A stretch of 64,000 nt of DNA from assembly GCF_900168685.1 (NCBI RefSeq), contig NZ_FVZN01000014.1, positions 1,612,001 to 1,676,000 of the forward strand, in the 5' to 3' direction. Source of the DNA: Solibacillus isronensis (GTDB taxonomy: Bacteria; Bacillota; Bacilli; Bacillales_A; Planococcaceae). Below are positions 1 through 9,202 of this stretch, piece by piece. The position numbers were made by a program, and so were the translations under genes. The notes under the pieces were generated by a model. The model saw nothing but the letters and a program-made list of their open reading frames with translations. It did not search any database and was not told the DNA's origin. Every line of letters starts with the position of its first letter. The first letter of the stretch is position 1.

Positions 1-1282
1 CTATTGTCTCTTTTTCATTTATTCTATCAAATGTAATCGTTCCATTGTATTTATTAATTGTTTCTTTAACAATAAACAAACCTTGTCCTCTAACTCTTCC
101 TTTCTCTACTTTTTTCGTTGAGTAGCCTTGTTTAAAAATTTGATTTTTGTCTGGTAGCTTTTGTCCAGTGTTTGTAATCGAGAACGTATAATATAACTCG
201 TCTGCTTTACAGCTAACTGTAATTTTACGTAGTTCCTCTGGCAACTCCATTGTCGCTTCTATCGCATTATCAATTATGTTCGATAATATATTGATTAAGT
301 CAATCGTTTTTATGTTATCAAATGGATTGTCATCAACGGTTATCTGTATATCAATTTGTTGATTTTGACATGTTAATTTTTTTGTTTGCAGTAATATCGC
401 TAATCCTGGGTGATCAAGATTCAATTTAATGGATTCAATTGTCTGTATGTCTTTAGACAAAGAATCTACATACTTTGTCGCTTGATCTACCTCACCTATA
501 TGCAGAAAGCCATGTAAAACCTGGATATGATTAATATAATCGTGCCTAAATGATGAGACAGAAGCAATTAACGTTTTAATTTCCTTTTGATACGTATCCT
601 CCGTAGTTCCAACTTCTTTTTGATACCACTTTTGTAAAAGTAAGAAAGAAATAATAACAATAATAACAAAAAGTCCGCTGAGTATTAATAGAAAAATATT
701 ACTATTAATAACGGTTTCTTTAATCCCGTCAAGTGTCTCCGTACTAATATCAATGCCAAGGTAGCTAATGATTTCCCCATTTCCATTCATAATAGGAGTC
801 CCAACCGTTATATAATGATGACCATATTTCGTATCTTCCAGGATCCCTGTTACAAATTGCTTTCCTTCTTCATACGCTAATTTCACTTGGGCTTCCGGTA
901 CTGTACATGCTTCACCTATTGGAAAATCATTTGGATTATCCTTGTTTTCAGGTTCACCTACAATTAAAGCTTTCGATGTAGTAGGATTGTCTATTTCCAT
1001 AGTATAGACGTATAATACACCTAGTTTTTCTCGGGCATCATTCAAATAATGTCGTATTGTCCAATAATCTTCATCACGATTCCGTTCTTTTAAAAATCGC
1101 TCATACGTTTCCAGGTCAATCGCCTTTGCAATGGATTTGGCGGCTTCAAGATTTTGGTTAGCAATCGCCTCTTCCACTGTATCTTCAATCTTTATATAGG
1201 AAGTATACATACTTATTCCAATAAAGAATATGACTAATACTATAGATAACACTATTATTAGCTTTAATTTAAAACGTTTCAT
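1..1282 (-). CDS. Sensor histidine kinase, Spo0B-fold/GHKL type (3' end beyond window)
   Basis: An open frame of about 427 residues runs from an ATG at 1282 off the left edge. It has an N-terminal membrane segment (about 7-27), an extracellular sensor region of about 165 residues (Cache-like: MNGNGEIISYLGID), a second membrane segment (about 193-217), then a Spo0B-type helix with the motif FRHDYINHIQVLHG, whose His should be phosphorylated. A GHKL ATPase follows with an N-box (NIIDNAIEA) and a G-box (GRVRGQGLFIVKE). This order matches DcuS/CitA/MalK-type kinases that sense small carboxylates. Its response regulator would lie downstream, outside the window. The ligand cannot be told from sequence. 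Only the last few residues are missing. Confidence 0.85.
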   Translation of the reverse strand, partial: MKRFKLKLIIVLSIVLVIFFIGISMYTSYIKIEDTVEEAIANQNLEAAKSIAKAIDLETYERFLKERNRDEDYWTIRHYLNDAREKLGVLYVYTMEIDNPTTSKALIVGEPENKDNPNDFPIGEACTVPEAQVKLAYEEGKQFVTGILEDTKYGHHYITVGTPIMNGNGEIISYLGIDISTETLDGIKETVINSNIFLLILSGLFVIIVIISFLLLQKWYQKEVGTTEDTYQKEIKTLIASVSSFRHDYINHIQVLHGFLHIGEVDQATKYVDSLSKDIQTIESIKLNLDHPGLAILLQTKKLTCQNQQIDIQITVDDNPFDNIKTIDLINILSNIIDNAIEATMELPEELRKITVSCKADELYYTFSITNTGQKLPDKNQIFKQGYSTKKVEKGRVRGQGLFIVKETINKYNGTITFDRINEKETI

Positions 1283-1730
1283 ATTAAAACACTCTTCCTT
1301 ACTATTAAATACATATTTTGCTGTAAATTAAACAAATAATTATTTTCCTATACTTGAAATAGCCATCCCACCCGACTGATGAAATAAGGGCTATTCCATT
1401 TATTTTATTATTCTTTGTACTATTGAAAAATGCTTTAATACAATTAAGTCCTTACCTTTCAATTAGTAAGCTGTTATAAAATCTATAATTATTACTATTA
1501 ATTAGATATAAAGGAACAAAAAACAGTATAAACGTTCTAAATCCTTTTGTCCAAAGAACTTTTATATTATCAAAGAATGTAATTATTTATTTTTCCTCAA
1601 AGTCTATTTAATTTAACAATAGCTAAAGTCAAGGAAAAATCCCCTGGCTTTCCCTTATTTCTGTCCTCAAACATGGTTGGCAATAACCTTTTATAAATAG
1701 AAATCTACAACAATCTGGTCCTTAAACAGA
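1283..1730. other. Intergenic, no gene seen
   Basis: Very AT-rich gap between the kinase start and the end of the SpoIIP-like gene. It holds a loose inverted repeat near 1358-1397 (AATAGCC / GGCTATT) and probably the kinase promoter. No convincing coding frame on either strand. Confidence 0.5.
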
Positions 1731-1762
1731 AAAACGCGATCTCCTTATTGAAGAATCGCGCC
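1731..1762 (-). terminator. Terminator of the ECF/SpoIIP-like operon
   Basis: Stem CGCGAT/ATCGCG with a T-run (TTTTTCTG) on the minus strand, 27 bp after the SpoIIP-like stop codon. The same sequence is one copy of a palindrome that recurs near 5613 and 6268. Confidence 0.75.
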
Positions 1763-1788
1763 TTTTCATCAAACACCTAGTAATTATT

Positions 1789-2679
1789 TTATGGCTCCTT
1801 TACAATTTCTTTTATAGCTTCAGCTAAAGCATCCGTAGCTCTAAATGCTTCTTCCAATGTATTTTCAATACCACCAATGTCTAATAATACAGACTGCTTT
1901 TGAATTTCTTGGTTATATGTGTTCCTTGGATTTTCACCTTTCACGATTACCCCTCTTGATATTCCTGGGTACAGCTTTTCCAATTTTTGATGAAGATTGT
2001 TAGCAAATTCTCTATTTTCTTCATAATGACCACTACTTTTTGATACAACAAGTCCAATTTTTGCATAGTCTTTTCCATTAATGTTTACTGTGGTAAACTT
2101 TCTTTCCTGGCTGTCTCTATGAATATCTAAAACCATTTCTATACTCGTATGTTTCTTTAACGTTTCCTGTAATTTTTCCCGCGATATATTATAAGAATCG
2201 TTAAATGTTAGGTTTCGTTCTTCTAGGACTACAAAAATGTCGGTATCATCATGGATAGCGAATATATTTTTTCCTTTCAATGCTTTACTTAATTGCTTCC
2301 CGACCTTCGTAACATTATCCGTCTCATGATACGCCTCGTTGGAACTCTTTACGTTATAAGCCTCTTGATTATGCGATTGATAAATAAACACTAGTGGATT
2401 GTTCTTATCGGCAGCAGCAGACGATAAAGATTCTTCTCCATGATTACTTAAGATATTTGTAATTACTTCTTTGCCGCTGAATAAAAATAACCATGAGAAT
2501 GCTAAGGTGAAAAGTAATACACCGCTATATATTGCAGATGCTTTTCTCACTGTTCTTCTACTTTTCATGCTTCTAGCCTTCCTCCTAAGTTTATTTTCAG
2601 TTTTTGCAATAAATTCTTTACTTGGATTTTGAGGATATGCTTTTTTAATCATGTTAAATAGTTCTTTATCATTTTGCAT
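1789..2679 (-). CDS. Membrane protein with SpoIIP domain, probable partner of the upstream ECF sigma factor
   Basis: 296 residues from the ATG at 2679, chosen because a GGAGG lies 9 bases before it inside the sigma gene. A charged N-terminal cytoplasmic part (1-45) is followed by one membrane segment (about 50-68) and an extracellular SpoIIP-type amidase/transglycosylase domain (about 95-290): HNQEAY (His103), DIHRDS (His187), the YAKIGLVVS core, and DIGGIEN, where most SpoIIP proteins have EVGG (Glu to Asp). SpoIIP normally degrades septal peptidoglycan with SpoIID during engulfment. This protein lacks the long SpoIIP N-terminal region and overlaps the sigma gene by 11 bp. The place and topology are those of an anti-sigma factor with an enzyme-like outer domain. 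That role is inference. Confidence 0.8.
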   Translation of the reverse strand: MQNDKELFNMIKKAYPQNPSKEFIAKTENKLRRKARSMKSRRTVRKASAIYSGVLLFTLAFSWLFLFSGKEVITNILSNHGEESLSSAAADKNNPLVFIYQSHNQEAYNVKSSNEAYHETDNVTKVGKQLSKALKGKNIFAIHDDTDIFVVLEERNLTFNDSYNISREKLQETLKKHTSIEMVLDIHRDSQERKFTTVNINGKDYAKIGLVVSKSSGHYEENREFANNLHQKLEKLYPGISRGVIVKGENPRNTYNQEIQKQSVLLDIGGIENTLEEAFRATDALAEAIKEIVKEP

Positions 2680-3208
2680 TAGGCAAAACCTCCTCGATAC
2701 CAATATTCATTTTTCTTTTAAGGTCTTTCAAGGCTCTATGGTAATCCACTTTTACTTTCGATTCGCTACATTGTAAAATGTCGGCAGTCTCCTTTACGGA
2801 AAATTCATTAATGCCACGCAGTATAACAACCGCCCTAAAATTTGGTTTCAATTTAGAAACAGTTTCATGTACAAATTTCTCCATTTCGTTAATTTCCACT
2901 TCTTCGTCAGGCTTCTTACCGTTTGATTCCAACTGTGTGAAGAATCCTTCCTTAAATACGGAAATCAACCTCTTTTTTCGATAATGGTCAACTGCTACAT
3001 GTTTGGCGATAGAAAATATCCATGTTTTTAGATTGTAGTCGCTTTTAAAACGATGGAGGTTTTTTAATACTCGAATAAATACCTCTTGTGTCAAATCTTC
3101 TGCATCATTTTGATTACCTGTAAAATAAATAAGGAATCTAAAAACCTCTAAATAATAATCATTGTAGACGTCAACTATACTGGACTCTAAGTTATTTAAG
3201 TCAATCAA
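2669..3208 (-). CDS. ECF-family RNA polymerase sigma factor
   Basis: 179 residues if translation starts at the TTG at 3208, six bases after AGGAGG; the ATG at 3223 lies before that ribosome site and is unlikely. Region 2 contains DAEDLTQEVFIRVLKN and LKTWIFSIAKHVAVDHYRK. Region 4 contains VILRGINEFSVKETADIL followed by a helix-turn-helix (SESKVKVDYHRALKDLKRK). ECF factors direct RNA polymerase to regulons controlled by a membrane anti-sigma factor, usually encoded next door. The gene overlaps the SpoIIP-domain gene by 11 bp. A candidate ECF promoter lies just upstream, suggesting autoregulation. Confidence 0.92.
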   Translation of the reverse strand: MIDLNNLESSIVDVYNDYYLEVFRFLIYFTGNQNDAEDLTQEVFIRVLKNLHRFKSDYNLKTWIFSIAKHVAVDHYRKKRLISVFKEGFFTQLESNGKKPDEEVEINEMEKFVHETVSKLKPNFRAVVILRGINEFSVKETADILQCSESKVKVDYHRALKDLKRKMNIGIEEVLPNAK

Positions 3209-3238
3209 GCTTTTCCTCCTCATTCTTTATTCACTTAT

Positions 3239-3267
3239 TATTCGATTGAACTTGGTAAAAGGTTACA
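3239..3267 (-). promoter_or_regulatory. Candidate ECF-type promoter of the sigma/SpoIIP operon
   Basis: On the minus strand, TGTAAC, 17 bases, CGAATA. The -35 block lies in a motif (TTGGTAAAAGGTTAC, 3252-3266) repeated at 3290-3305 with one extra G, so there may be two promoters or a regulator site. The other two ECF operons here have similar elements. Confidence 0.4.
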
Positions 3268-3592
3268 ATTATTTTTAATCATTGGTTAATTGGTAAAAGG
3301 GTTATTACACATTACTCCCTAATCTGGTTAGTATAAAAAAACGCCATTCTACTTTAGAATAGCGCGCCATTTGTTGAAATTAGTTTTCAATATCCCCTTA
3401 ATTTTAAATGAGTATAATAAAATTTTTAGTACGATTATTATTTGTTCTGGTGTTTCTATTCTAGACATTAAAAAACATTTCAAGTTGTTATACTAGTATT
3501 TCGGGCAGAGTACAATAAATCCCTTTAAACCTTCCAAAGCGTCGATGTGAAGAATCACACCCAATTGTTGAATAAATATGGATATAGAATAA
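3268..3592. other. Intergenic with short hairpins
   Basis: No gene seen. Contains an imperfect hairpin near 3338-3368 (CGCCATTCT / AGAATAGCG) and, near 3563-3600, a diverged copy of the dispersed CAATTGTTGAATAA-type repeat. Confidence 0.45.
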
Positions 3593-3626
3593 GAAGCAAT
3601 TGATCACATAAGGCAATTGCTTCTTT
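3593..3626. terminator. Terminator after the DMT transporter gene
   Basis: Stem AAGAAGCAATTG / CAATTGCTTCTT with an 11-base loop, ending just before the stop codon of the minus-strand transporter gene. T-rich on the plus side (CTTCTTTTC). Confidence 0.6.
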
Positions 3627-3630
3627 TCAT

Positions 3631-4521
3631 TTACATAGTTGTTTTTACTCGTTGTTTAAATAGACACTCTATCTTTAGTTCACTCATTAGGGTCGATCCA
3701 AGCAGTAAAGCTCCACCAAGTATTTGAATGGCAGTCATTTGCTCATGTAATAGAATAGCTGAAATGAAAATCGCCACAAACGGATCGACATAGCTTAGCA
3801 TCGCTATACTTTGACCATTTAAGTTTTTCATACCAGTAAAGAACAGCCAAAAGCCAATCCCTGTGTTGACGATGCCTAGTATAAGGATATATGGCACTGA
3901 ATTTCTCGAAACAGAAAGTACATCAAAACCTTCAGTTATAAAGACATACGGCATGAGTAGAAATGCGGCTAAACCTAATTGAAGTATGGTACATTCGAGC
4001 TTATCAAGATTCTTGATGAATTTATTCAGTAAAAGAAGGGCCGCATAAAATAAGGCAGCGGTTAAACCAAAGCAAATGCCCAGTAAATCATTAGTATTTG
4101 AAGCTTGTACCCCTTCACCAACAATGAGGATAAGACCAAAAATAGCAATAATGATACAGATGATTTTCTTTTTCACAAGTAATTCTTTTAAGATGTACGG
4201 TGCAAGAATCATCACAAATATTGGTGCAAAATAATAACCTAATGTCGCATTAGCGATCGTGGTGTAATCATACGATCCATATAAGAATACCCAGTTTCCT
4301 GCGAGCGCCACACTTGAAAAGATGAGGATGATAGCATTTTTCTTAATGACAGTCCAAGTCATTCGTTTTTTCATAAGCTTAAAGATGAACAGTAAAAATA
4401 AACAGCCAATAGAGCTACTAAGTAAAGCACGCTCGCTCGCTGCCAAATCAATATAGCGTACAACTAACCCAATGGTACCGAAAATAGCCATAGAGAGGAT
4501 AAATTGGATGATGGATTTCAT
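3631..4521 (-). CDS. DMT-superfamily (EamA-type) transporter
   Basis: 296 residues, almost wholly hydrophobic, with about ten membrane segments in two EamA-like halves (roughly 5-135 and 148-285). The second half has the usual pattern LGICFGLTAALFYAALLLLNK and SYVDPFVAIFISAI. Members export or import small metabolites such as amino acids or drugs; the substrate is unknown. The gene is divergent from a LysR regulator with 115 bp between them, so the regulator probably controls it. AAGGA about ten bases before the ATG supports the start. Confidence 0.88.
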   Translation of the reverse strand: MKSIIQFILSMAIFGTIGLVVRYIDLAASERALLSSSIGCLFLLFIFKLMKKRMTWTVIKKNAIILIFSSVALAGNWVFLYGSYDYTTIANATLGYYFAPIFVMILAPYILKELLVKKKIICIIIAIFGLILIVGEGVQASNTNDLLGICFGLTAALFYAALLLLNKFIKNLDKLECTILQLGLAAFLLMPYVFITEGFDVLSVSRNSVPYILILGIVNTGIGFWLFFTGMKNLNGQSIAMLSYVDPFVAIFISAILLHEQMTAIQILGGALLLGSTLMSELKIECLFKQRVKTTM

Positions 4522-4636
4522 TTTGTAATGTCCTTTCTTTTTGCGTATTACGTAAAATTAGATTAGCATAGAAGTAAATATTACAAAAATGAATATTTCA
4601 TATGTTAAGTAGAACAAATTAGCATGGAGTGATGAC

Positions 4637-5506
4637 ATGAATATCCAAAAGTATATGGCATTCGTCAAGGCTATTGAATATGGAAGTATCACAAAGGCTG
4701 CAGAGGCATTAAATTATGCCCAGTCTGGTGTCAGCCGTATGATTAACGATTTAGAAAAAGAATGTGGAATGACCCTTTGTGAGCGAGGAAGAACTGGCAT
4801 TACATTAACATCTGAAGGGCTAAAGCTGTACCCACATTTTCAGCGCATTTGTAATGAATATGAGATGCTAACAGCTAAAATTGAAAACTTACACGAGGTA
4901 CAAACAGGGATTATACGAATAGGTGTCTTTTCAAGTGTAGCAACACACTGGTTACCGAACATGATTCAGCAGTTTAAAGAAGACTTTCCTGCAATTGAAT
5001 TTGAATTGCTACTCGGGGATTATACAGAAATTGAAAGCTGGATAGTTGATGGGCGTGTAGATTTCGGTTTTTTACGATTACCGACACAAAAGCAAATGGA
5101 AACCATTTTTGTGGAACAAGATCGATTAGTAGCCATTTTGCCTAAACATCACCCATTGGCAAGCAATAAGCAGTTTCCAGTTCAGGAGCTAGTGAAGTAT
5201 CCGTTTATGCTACTAGAAAAAGGTGCTAAAGCTGAGATTACTGAGCTATTTGTTAAACATGGAATTACTCCTCATATTGCATTTACAACATGGGATGATT
5301 ACGCTATTATGTCGATGGTTGAAAAGGGACTAGGAATCAGCATATTACCGGAACTCATTTTAAAACGGATACCATATGAAATTATTTTAAAAGAACTAGA
5401 TGTACCTGCTCACCGTAAGATTGGCATTGGTATGCGGGAACAAAAATCACTGTCATTAGCTGCTAAACGTTTTTTAGACTATCTCCCTAATCGAAATTTC
5501 GTTTAA
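4637..5506 (+). CDS. LysR-family transcriptional regulator
   Basis: 289 residues. Winged helix-turn-helix at 1-60 (GSITKAAEALNYAQSGVSRMINDLE) and a periplasmic-binding-protein-like effector domain (about 90-285; IRIGVFSSVATHWLPNMIQQF, VDFGFLRLP, GLGISILPE). It probably binds the 115-bp divergent region and controls the adjacent DMT transporter, as is common for such pairs. GGAGTGATGAC precedes the ATG. Full length; effector unknown. Confidence 0.92.
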   Translation: MNIQKYMAFVKAIEYGSITKAAEALNYAQSGVSRMINDLEKECGMTLCERGRTGITLTSEGLKLYPHFQRICNEYEMLTAKIENLHEVQTGIIRIGVFSSVATHWLPNMIQQFKEDFPAIEFELLLGDYTEIESWIVDGRVDFGFLRLPTQKQMETIFVEQDRLVAILPKHHPLASNKQFPVQELVKYPFMLLEKGAKAEITELFVKHGITPHIAFTTWDDYAIMSMVEKGLGISILPELILKRIPYEIILKELDVPAHRKIGIGMREQKSLSLAAKRFLDYLPNRNFV

Positions 5507-5585
5507 TTATTGGATAGTTAGAAGGCTGAAATAAATCTATTCATATGTTGCAATGCTCCTAGACCCTCGTTTAGTATTTCATAAA

Positions 5586-5665
5586 ACGTTATTCAACAAT
5601 ATGACCCTTTTAGTGAAAAGCGCGATTTTCTTATTGAACAATCCCGCCCGATTGTTGTATAAAAG
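5586..5665 (+). repeat. Dispersed palindromic intergenic repeat, copy
   Basis: Contains ACGTTATTCAACAATA, then GCGCGATTTTCTTATTGAA and CAATCCCGCCCGATTG. The first block recurs near 54640 and 55230; the second at 1731 and 6268. It lies after the LysR gene and may help terminate it. Confidence 0.6.
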
Positions 5666-5727
5666 GGTGGGACGTTGGGTCTGGGAGAATGTCAGCATAG
5701 TCAGTAGCGTTATTGCTCTTCTAGAAA

Positions 5728-6063
5728 TTACACCCCAACACTTGTGACTTTTCTAATTTCAATATCCATAAACTGACTAAGGCCCGTGATATTAAACATT
5801 CTCATTATTCTTTCAGAGGGATTTAACAATTTCAGGGAAGTATTTTCTTTAATTACTTTCTTATAGAAAGCCACAAGTACACCAAGACCACTACTATCCA
5901 TATAAGTTACTTTGGAAAGATCTAACTCTATTATCAAGCCGTCTGACAAAACAATTAATTCTAATTCACCTTTTAATATAGGTGCTGTATGACTATCGAT
6001 TTCACCTTCAATGAATCCATTTATTAAATCTTCAATTTCCCGCTTTTGTAATCTTAAATTCAT
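5728..6063 (-). CDS. STAS-domain protein, anti-sigma factor antagonist type
   Basis: 111 residues with the STAS fold and the phosphorylation loop MDSSGLGV (Asp56, Ser57, Ser58), as in SpoIIAA and RsbV. Such proteins release a sigma factor by binding its kinase/anti-sigma partner when the loop Ser is unphosphorylated. No RsbW/SpoIIAB kinase lies beside it, so it may act at a distance or in a stressosome-like pathway. AAGGAGGGGAATAA precedes the ATG. The N-terminus (1-20) is charged and slightly longer than in SpoIIAA. Confidence 0.85.
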   Translation of the reverse strand: MNLRLQKREIEDLINGFIEGEIDSHTAPILKGELELIVLSDGLIIELDLSKVTYMDSSGLGVLVAFYKKVIKENTSLKLLNPSERIMRMFNITGLSQFMDIEIRKVTSVGV

Positions 6064-6548
6064 TTATTCCCCTCCTTAAGTCCCAATTATATATTCCCAC
6101 CTTAAGATCTATTAAAACACTTTTATTCAGAATAAAAAAGCTAAATCCTTCGTCATAATTCCCCACTTTTGCGTAGAAATATGCAGGAATTTATGCAAAA
6201 ATCCCCTGTAGAAAAGATGAAATTTGTTATTCAATTAAATACCCCTACTCAACCGGCTGGCCCTATAACAGTAAAACGCAATCTTCTTATTGAAGAATCG
6301 CACACTGGCACACATCCTAATTTTGTGTAGCATAATTTAGTTATCAAACACTGTTGTTGCTTCTTTTTGCATCGTTGGTAATTAATGACTGTAACATTTA
6401 ATATATACCAATACTATTCTCACTTTTAAAATTTCGGTAGTTTGATAAAAATACATCTATTGTAACTTTTTATAATTATTCAGAATTGTTAGACTGTTAT
6501 TAACTACCAAGAATACACTTAAAATCTAATTCTTTCAGGAGGGATACA
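6064..6548. other. Intergenic with a dispersed repeat copy
   Basis: No gene seen. 6225-6306 is a copy of the dispersed repeat (ACGCAATCTTCTTATTGAAGA hairpin at 6277-6301). The rest is AT-rich and likely holds the ispA promoter. Confidence 0.5.
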
Positions 6549-7511
6549 ATGGAGCGAAAATTACATTTACTTCCATTCCAAGTGGATGAAGTGGTCGAAA
6601 TGGTCGAAGTGTTACCAAAAGGTATTGAACTTATTGCAGCACCAGAAATTTGGGAGAATTCTAAAGGGGAGGGAATTACGGTTGCGATATTGGACACAGG
6701 TTGCGACGTCACTCACCCTGATTTAAGTGAGCGTATTATCGGCGGACGGAATTTTACTCGTGATGATAATGGACAACCTGATGTATTCATCGATTATAGC
6801 GGCCATGGAACCCATGTGGCTGGCACAATTGCTGCAATTTATAACGGCACAGGAGTAGTTGGTGTTGCACCTGAAGCAAGTTTATTGATTTTAAAAGTGC
6901 TTGATAAAAATGGATCTGGGCAATACGATTGGATCATAAATGGTATTAACTATGCAGTTGAGCAAAAGGTGGATATCATCTCCATGAGCCTCGGAGGTTC
7001 TGTCGATGTACCTGAGTTACACCATGCTATTCAAAACGCAATCGCTAATCAAATTCTAGTAGTTTGTGCCGCTGGTAATGAGGGAGATGGACAGAGTTTT
7101 TCAAATGAATTTGCCTATCCTGCCTGCTACAATGAAGTCATCAGCGTCGGATCCATTAACCTGCAACGCAGTTCTTCGGAATTTTCAAATTCGAATAATG
7201 AAGTCGACTTAGTAGCCCCTGGTGAAGGAATCCTTTCAACGTATTTAAACGGAACTTATGCAAAACTAAGCGGAACTTCGATGGCAACTCCGCATGTATC
7301 CGGAGCACTTGCACTCATAAAAGAGGATGCCAACAGAAAATTTGAGCGAAATCTGACAGAGGCTGAACTGTATGCACAATTAATAAAGAGAACCATTCCT
7401 TTAGGAAACTCGCCAAAACTCGAAGGTAACGGATTGCTGTATTTAACAACAGAGAAATACTTATTGGAGGTGTACAACCAAGAATTATCTGCAAAGGCGT
7501 TGAAAATATAA
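6549..7511 (+). CDS. ispA: Intracellular subtilisin-type serine protease
   Basis: 320 residues, close to the length of B. subtilis IspA. No signal peptide, so it should act in the cytoplasm. Residues 1-20 form the short propeptide with LLPF in place of the LIPY motif that blocks the active site until processing. Catalytic triad: Asp49 (DTGCD), His86 (GHGTH) and Ser244 (GTSMATP); oxyanion Asn177 (AAGNEG). The long stretch SLLILKVLDKNGSGQYDW is nearly identical to IspA. The family degrades cytoplasmic protein in late growth and sporulation. AGGAGGGATACA precedes the ATG. It stands alone. Confidence 0.95.
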   Translation: MERKLHLLPFQVDEVVEMVEVLPKGIELIAAPEIWENSKGEGITVAILDTGCDVTHPDLSERIIGGRNFTRDDNGQPDVFIDYSGHGTHVAGTIAAIYNGTGVVGVAPEASLLILKVLDKNGSGQYDWIINGINYAVEQKVDIISMSLGGSVDVPELHHAIQNAIANQILVVCAAGNEGDGQSFSNEFAYPACYNEVISVGSINLQRSSSEFSNSNNEVDLVAPGEGILSTYLNGTYAKLSGTSMATPHVSGALALIKEDANRKFERNLTEAELYAQLIKRTIPLGNSPKLEGNGLLYLTTEKYLLEVYNQELSAKALKI

Positions 7512-8150
7512 TAGAAAAACTAAATTTGCTATCCAATGGAAAACGGCCAAGTTAGAATTTTCGATAAGGAAAAATGACGCAATAGCAGTCGTACCAACTA
7601 CCCCTATGATTTCCACAATTATAATCCTGAAAAATTACCCTTTGATCCTGTAACAGTATCCTTACCAGTTCCACCATTATGAAATCTCGCAAAAGTCTTA
7701 CCAACTTTTTTAAGCTCAAGAATAGCGTATACATTGTTTAATGTCATTGGATTACCACTTTCATTAATCCGCAGAATTATTTTTTGCGCTAATTTTATTT
7801 AACTGAATTAATTTATCCTCTCTACAAAGTCGGGGTAGAAAGTTCGAGACTTGTCGAGACCATTAATTTAGCAGGCTTGCAAACGTTGTTATATCAACGT
7901 TTGCGGGCCTTTTACTTTTTGAAAGACTTCTTATCTTGAACCTATAATTATACCCGCTAGTCTTCCCCTCTTTTAGGAATGCTCTTAAAACATTTCATCA
8001 TTAAAAATACATTTATATTTTTACCCATTTCCCCCAGTCAAGTCTTGATTGCTTCAGTCTATAACATCTAATGCGCTTAATTTTATTCGGAATGCAGTAT
8101 TGGATAATAAATTTGTCTAATTACTTACATACTACAGTTGAGGTGGAATA
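7512..8150. other. Intergenic, 639 bp, mostly unexplained
   Basis: No reliable gene. A strong plus-strand terminator at 7872-7911 lies 360 bases after ispA, and the sequence before it has a direct repeat TCGAGAC-TTG-TCGAGAC (about 7844-7860). A short non-coding transcript ending at that terminator is possible but unproven. Confidence 0.4.
7872..7911 (+). terminator. Strong rho-independent terminator
   Basis: Stem GCAAACGTTG / CAACGTTTGC with loop TTATAT, extended by AGGC/GCCT, followed by TTTTACTTTTT. Far from the ispA stop, so it may end a longer ispA transcript or an unidentified small RNA. Confidence 0.8.
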
Positions 8151-9116
8151 ATGACGATTGTACGATTAGGATATGTTGCGATGAGTATGGAGCTAAAAAA
8201 TGCTTCTCCGTCTCAAACGATGACGTTTACACAATTTCAAAAAATTAAGGATCGTGAAGCGGCCATACGTAAATTAGAGCGGATTGCACTGAAAAATTTA
8301 GAAAATACATTTAGGCTTTTAAAACATAATGTCTTTAATGAAATTCATTTTTATCGGTTAACCTCTCGATTGATTCCTCTCGCTAACCATGAAGAGCTGC
8401 CTGAATGGAATTATATAAAACCCTTATTAGAGAAGTTAACTGAAATTGGTGAGTACGCAACAAAACATAATATTCGAATTGATTTTCATCCTGATCATTT
8501 TGTTGTTCTGAATTCACCTAAAACAGTGGTAGTCAAAAACTCTTTAAAAACGTTAAAAATGCATTATTTATTGTTAAAGGCAATGAAAATAGATTCGACA
8601 CACCGATGTGTTCTTCATGTTGGTGGCAACTATAAAGAAACCGAAAATTCTCTGGAACAATTCGTTGACAATTGGATGGATATTCCTAGAGCAATTCAAA
8701 AAATGATTATCCTTGAAAATGACGATACTTCTTTTACAGTTGATGATACGCTGTATTTGTGTGAAAAATTAGAAATACCTCTTGTATTTGATTATCATCA
8801 CCATCTTGCTCATCATTATGATGAAAAATGGGATAATAAGTGGGACCGAATTGTCGCTACTTGGAAGGATTCATCGTTGCCAATAAAAATGCATATTTCA
8901 AGTCCTAAAAGCGACAGAGAATTCCGCCATCATTCCGATTATGTGGACGTAGACATGTTTTTCAGATTTTTAAATGAAATCAAAGGAACAGTACCGGAAA
9001 TCCATTGTATGATTGAGGCAAAAAAGAAAGATGAAGCGTTATTTCATTTGATGGAGGAAATAAAACTTCGTGAAGATGTTGAAATTATTGATGGTTCATC
9101 TTTTTATTTAAAGTGA
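8151..9116 (+). CDS. uvsE: UV DNA damage endonuclease
   Basis: 321 residues, the usual length of UvsE/UvdE. This TIM-barrel metal enzyme nicks DNA 5' of pyrimidine dimers and other lesions, starting an excision route independent of UvrABC. Recognisable parts: N-terminal VRLGYVAMSMEL, metal-site segments IDFHPDHF, VLHVGG, LENDD, FDYHHHLAHH, KMHISSP and MIEAKKKDEAL. It is common in Bacillales, where it protects DNA in spores and dormant cells. GAGGTGGAATA precedes the ATG. Monocistronic by spacing. Confidence 0.93.
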   Translation: MTIVRLGYVAMSMELKNASPSQTMTFTQFQKIKDREAAIRKLERIALKNLENTFRLLKHNVFNEIHFYRLTSRLIPLANHEELPEWNYIKPLLEKLTEIGEYATKHNIRIDFHPDHFVVLNSPKTVVVKNSLKTLKMHYLLLKAMKIDSTHRCVLHVGGNYKETENSLEQFVDNWMDIPRAIQKMIILENDDTSFTVDDTLYLCEKLEIPLVFDYHHHLAHHYDEKWDNKWDRIVATWKDSSLPIKMHISSPKSDREFRHHSDYVDVDMFFRFLNEIKGTVPEIHCMIEAKKKDEALFHLMEEIKLREDVEIIDGSSFYLK

Positions 9117-9202
9117 CAATAACTGGCACTGCTCACGGGATTTAAGTTCGAATAGCCATCTCTAAAATGGGAATCAATATAAAAAAGAAAGGAGATGACT
9201 GG

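Noticed and set aside
5553-5747. Plus-strand frame of 64 codons after the LysR gene
   Set aside because: It lies over the dispersed palindromic repeat and has no plausible ribosome site or domain.
7552-7734. Minus-strand frame of 60 codons between ispA and uvsE
   Set aside because: No ribosome site or conserved features.
7826-7865. Sequence resembling a tRNA T-arm (AGTTCGAGACTTG and GTCGAGACCA)
   Set aside because: No D-arm, anticodon arm or 5' acceptor could be found; it is more simply a TCGAGAC direct repeat.
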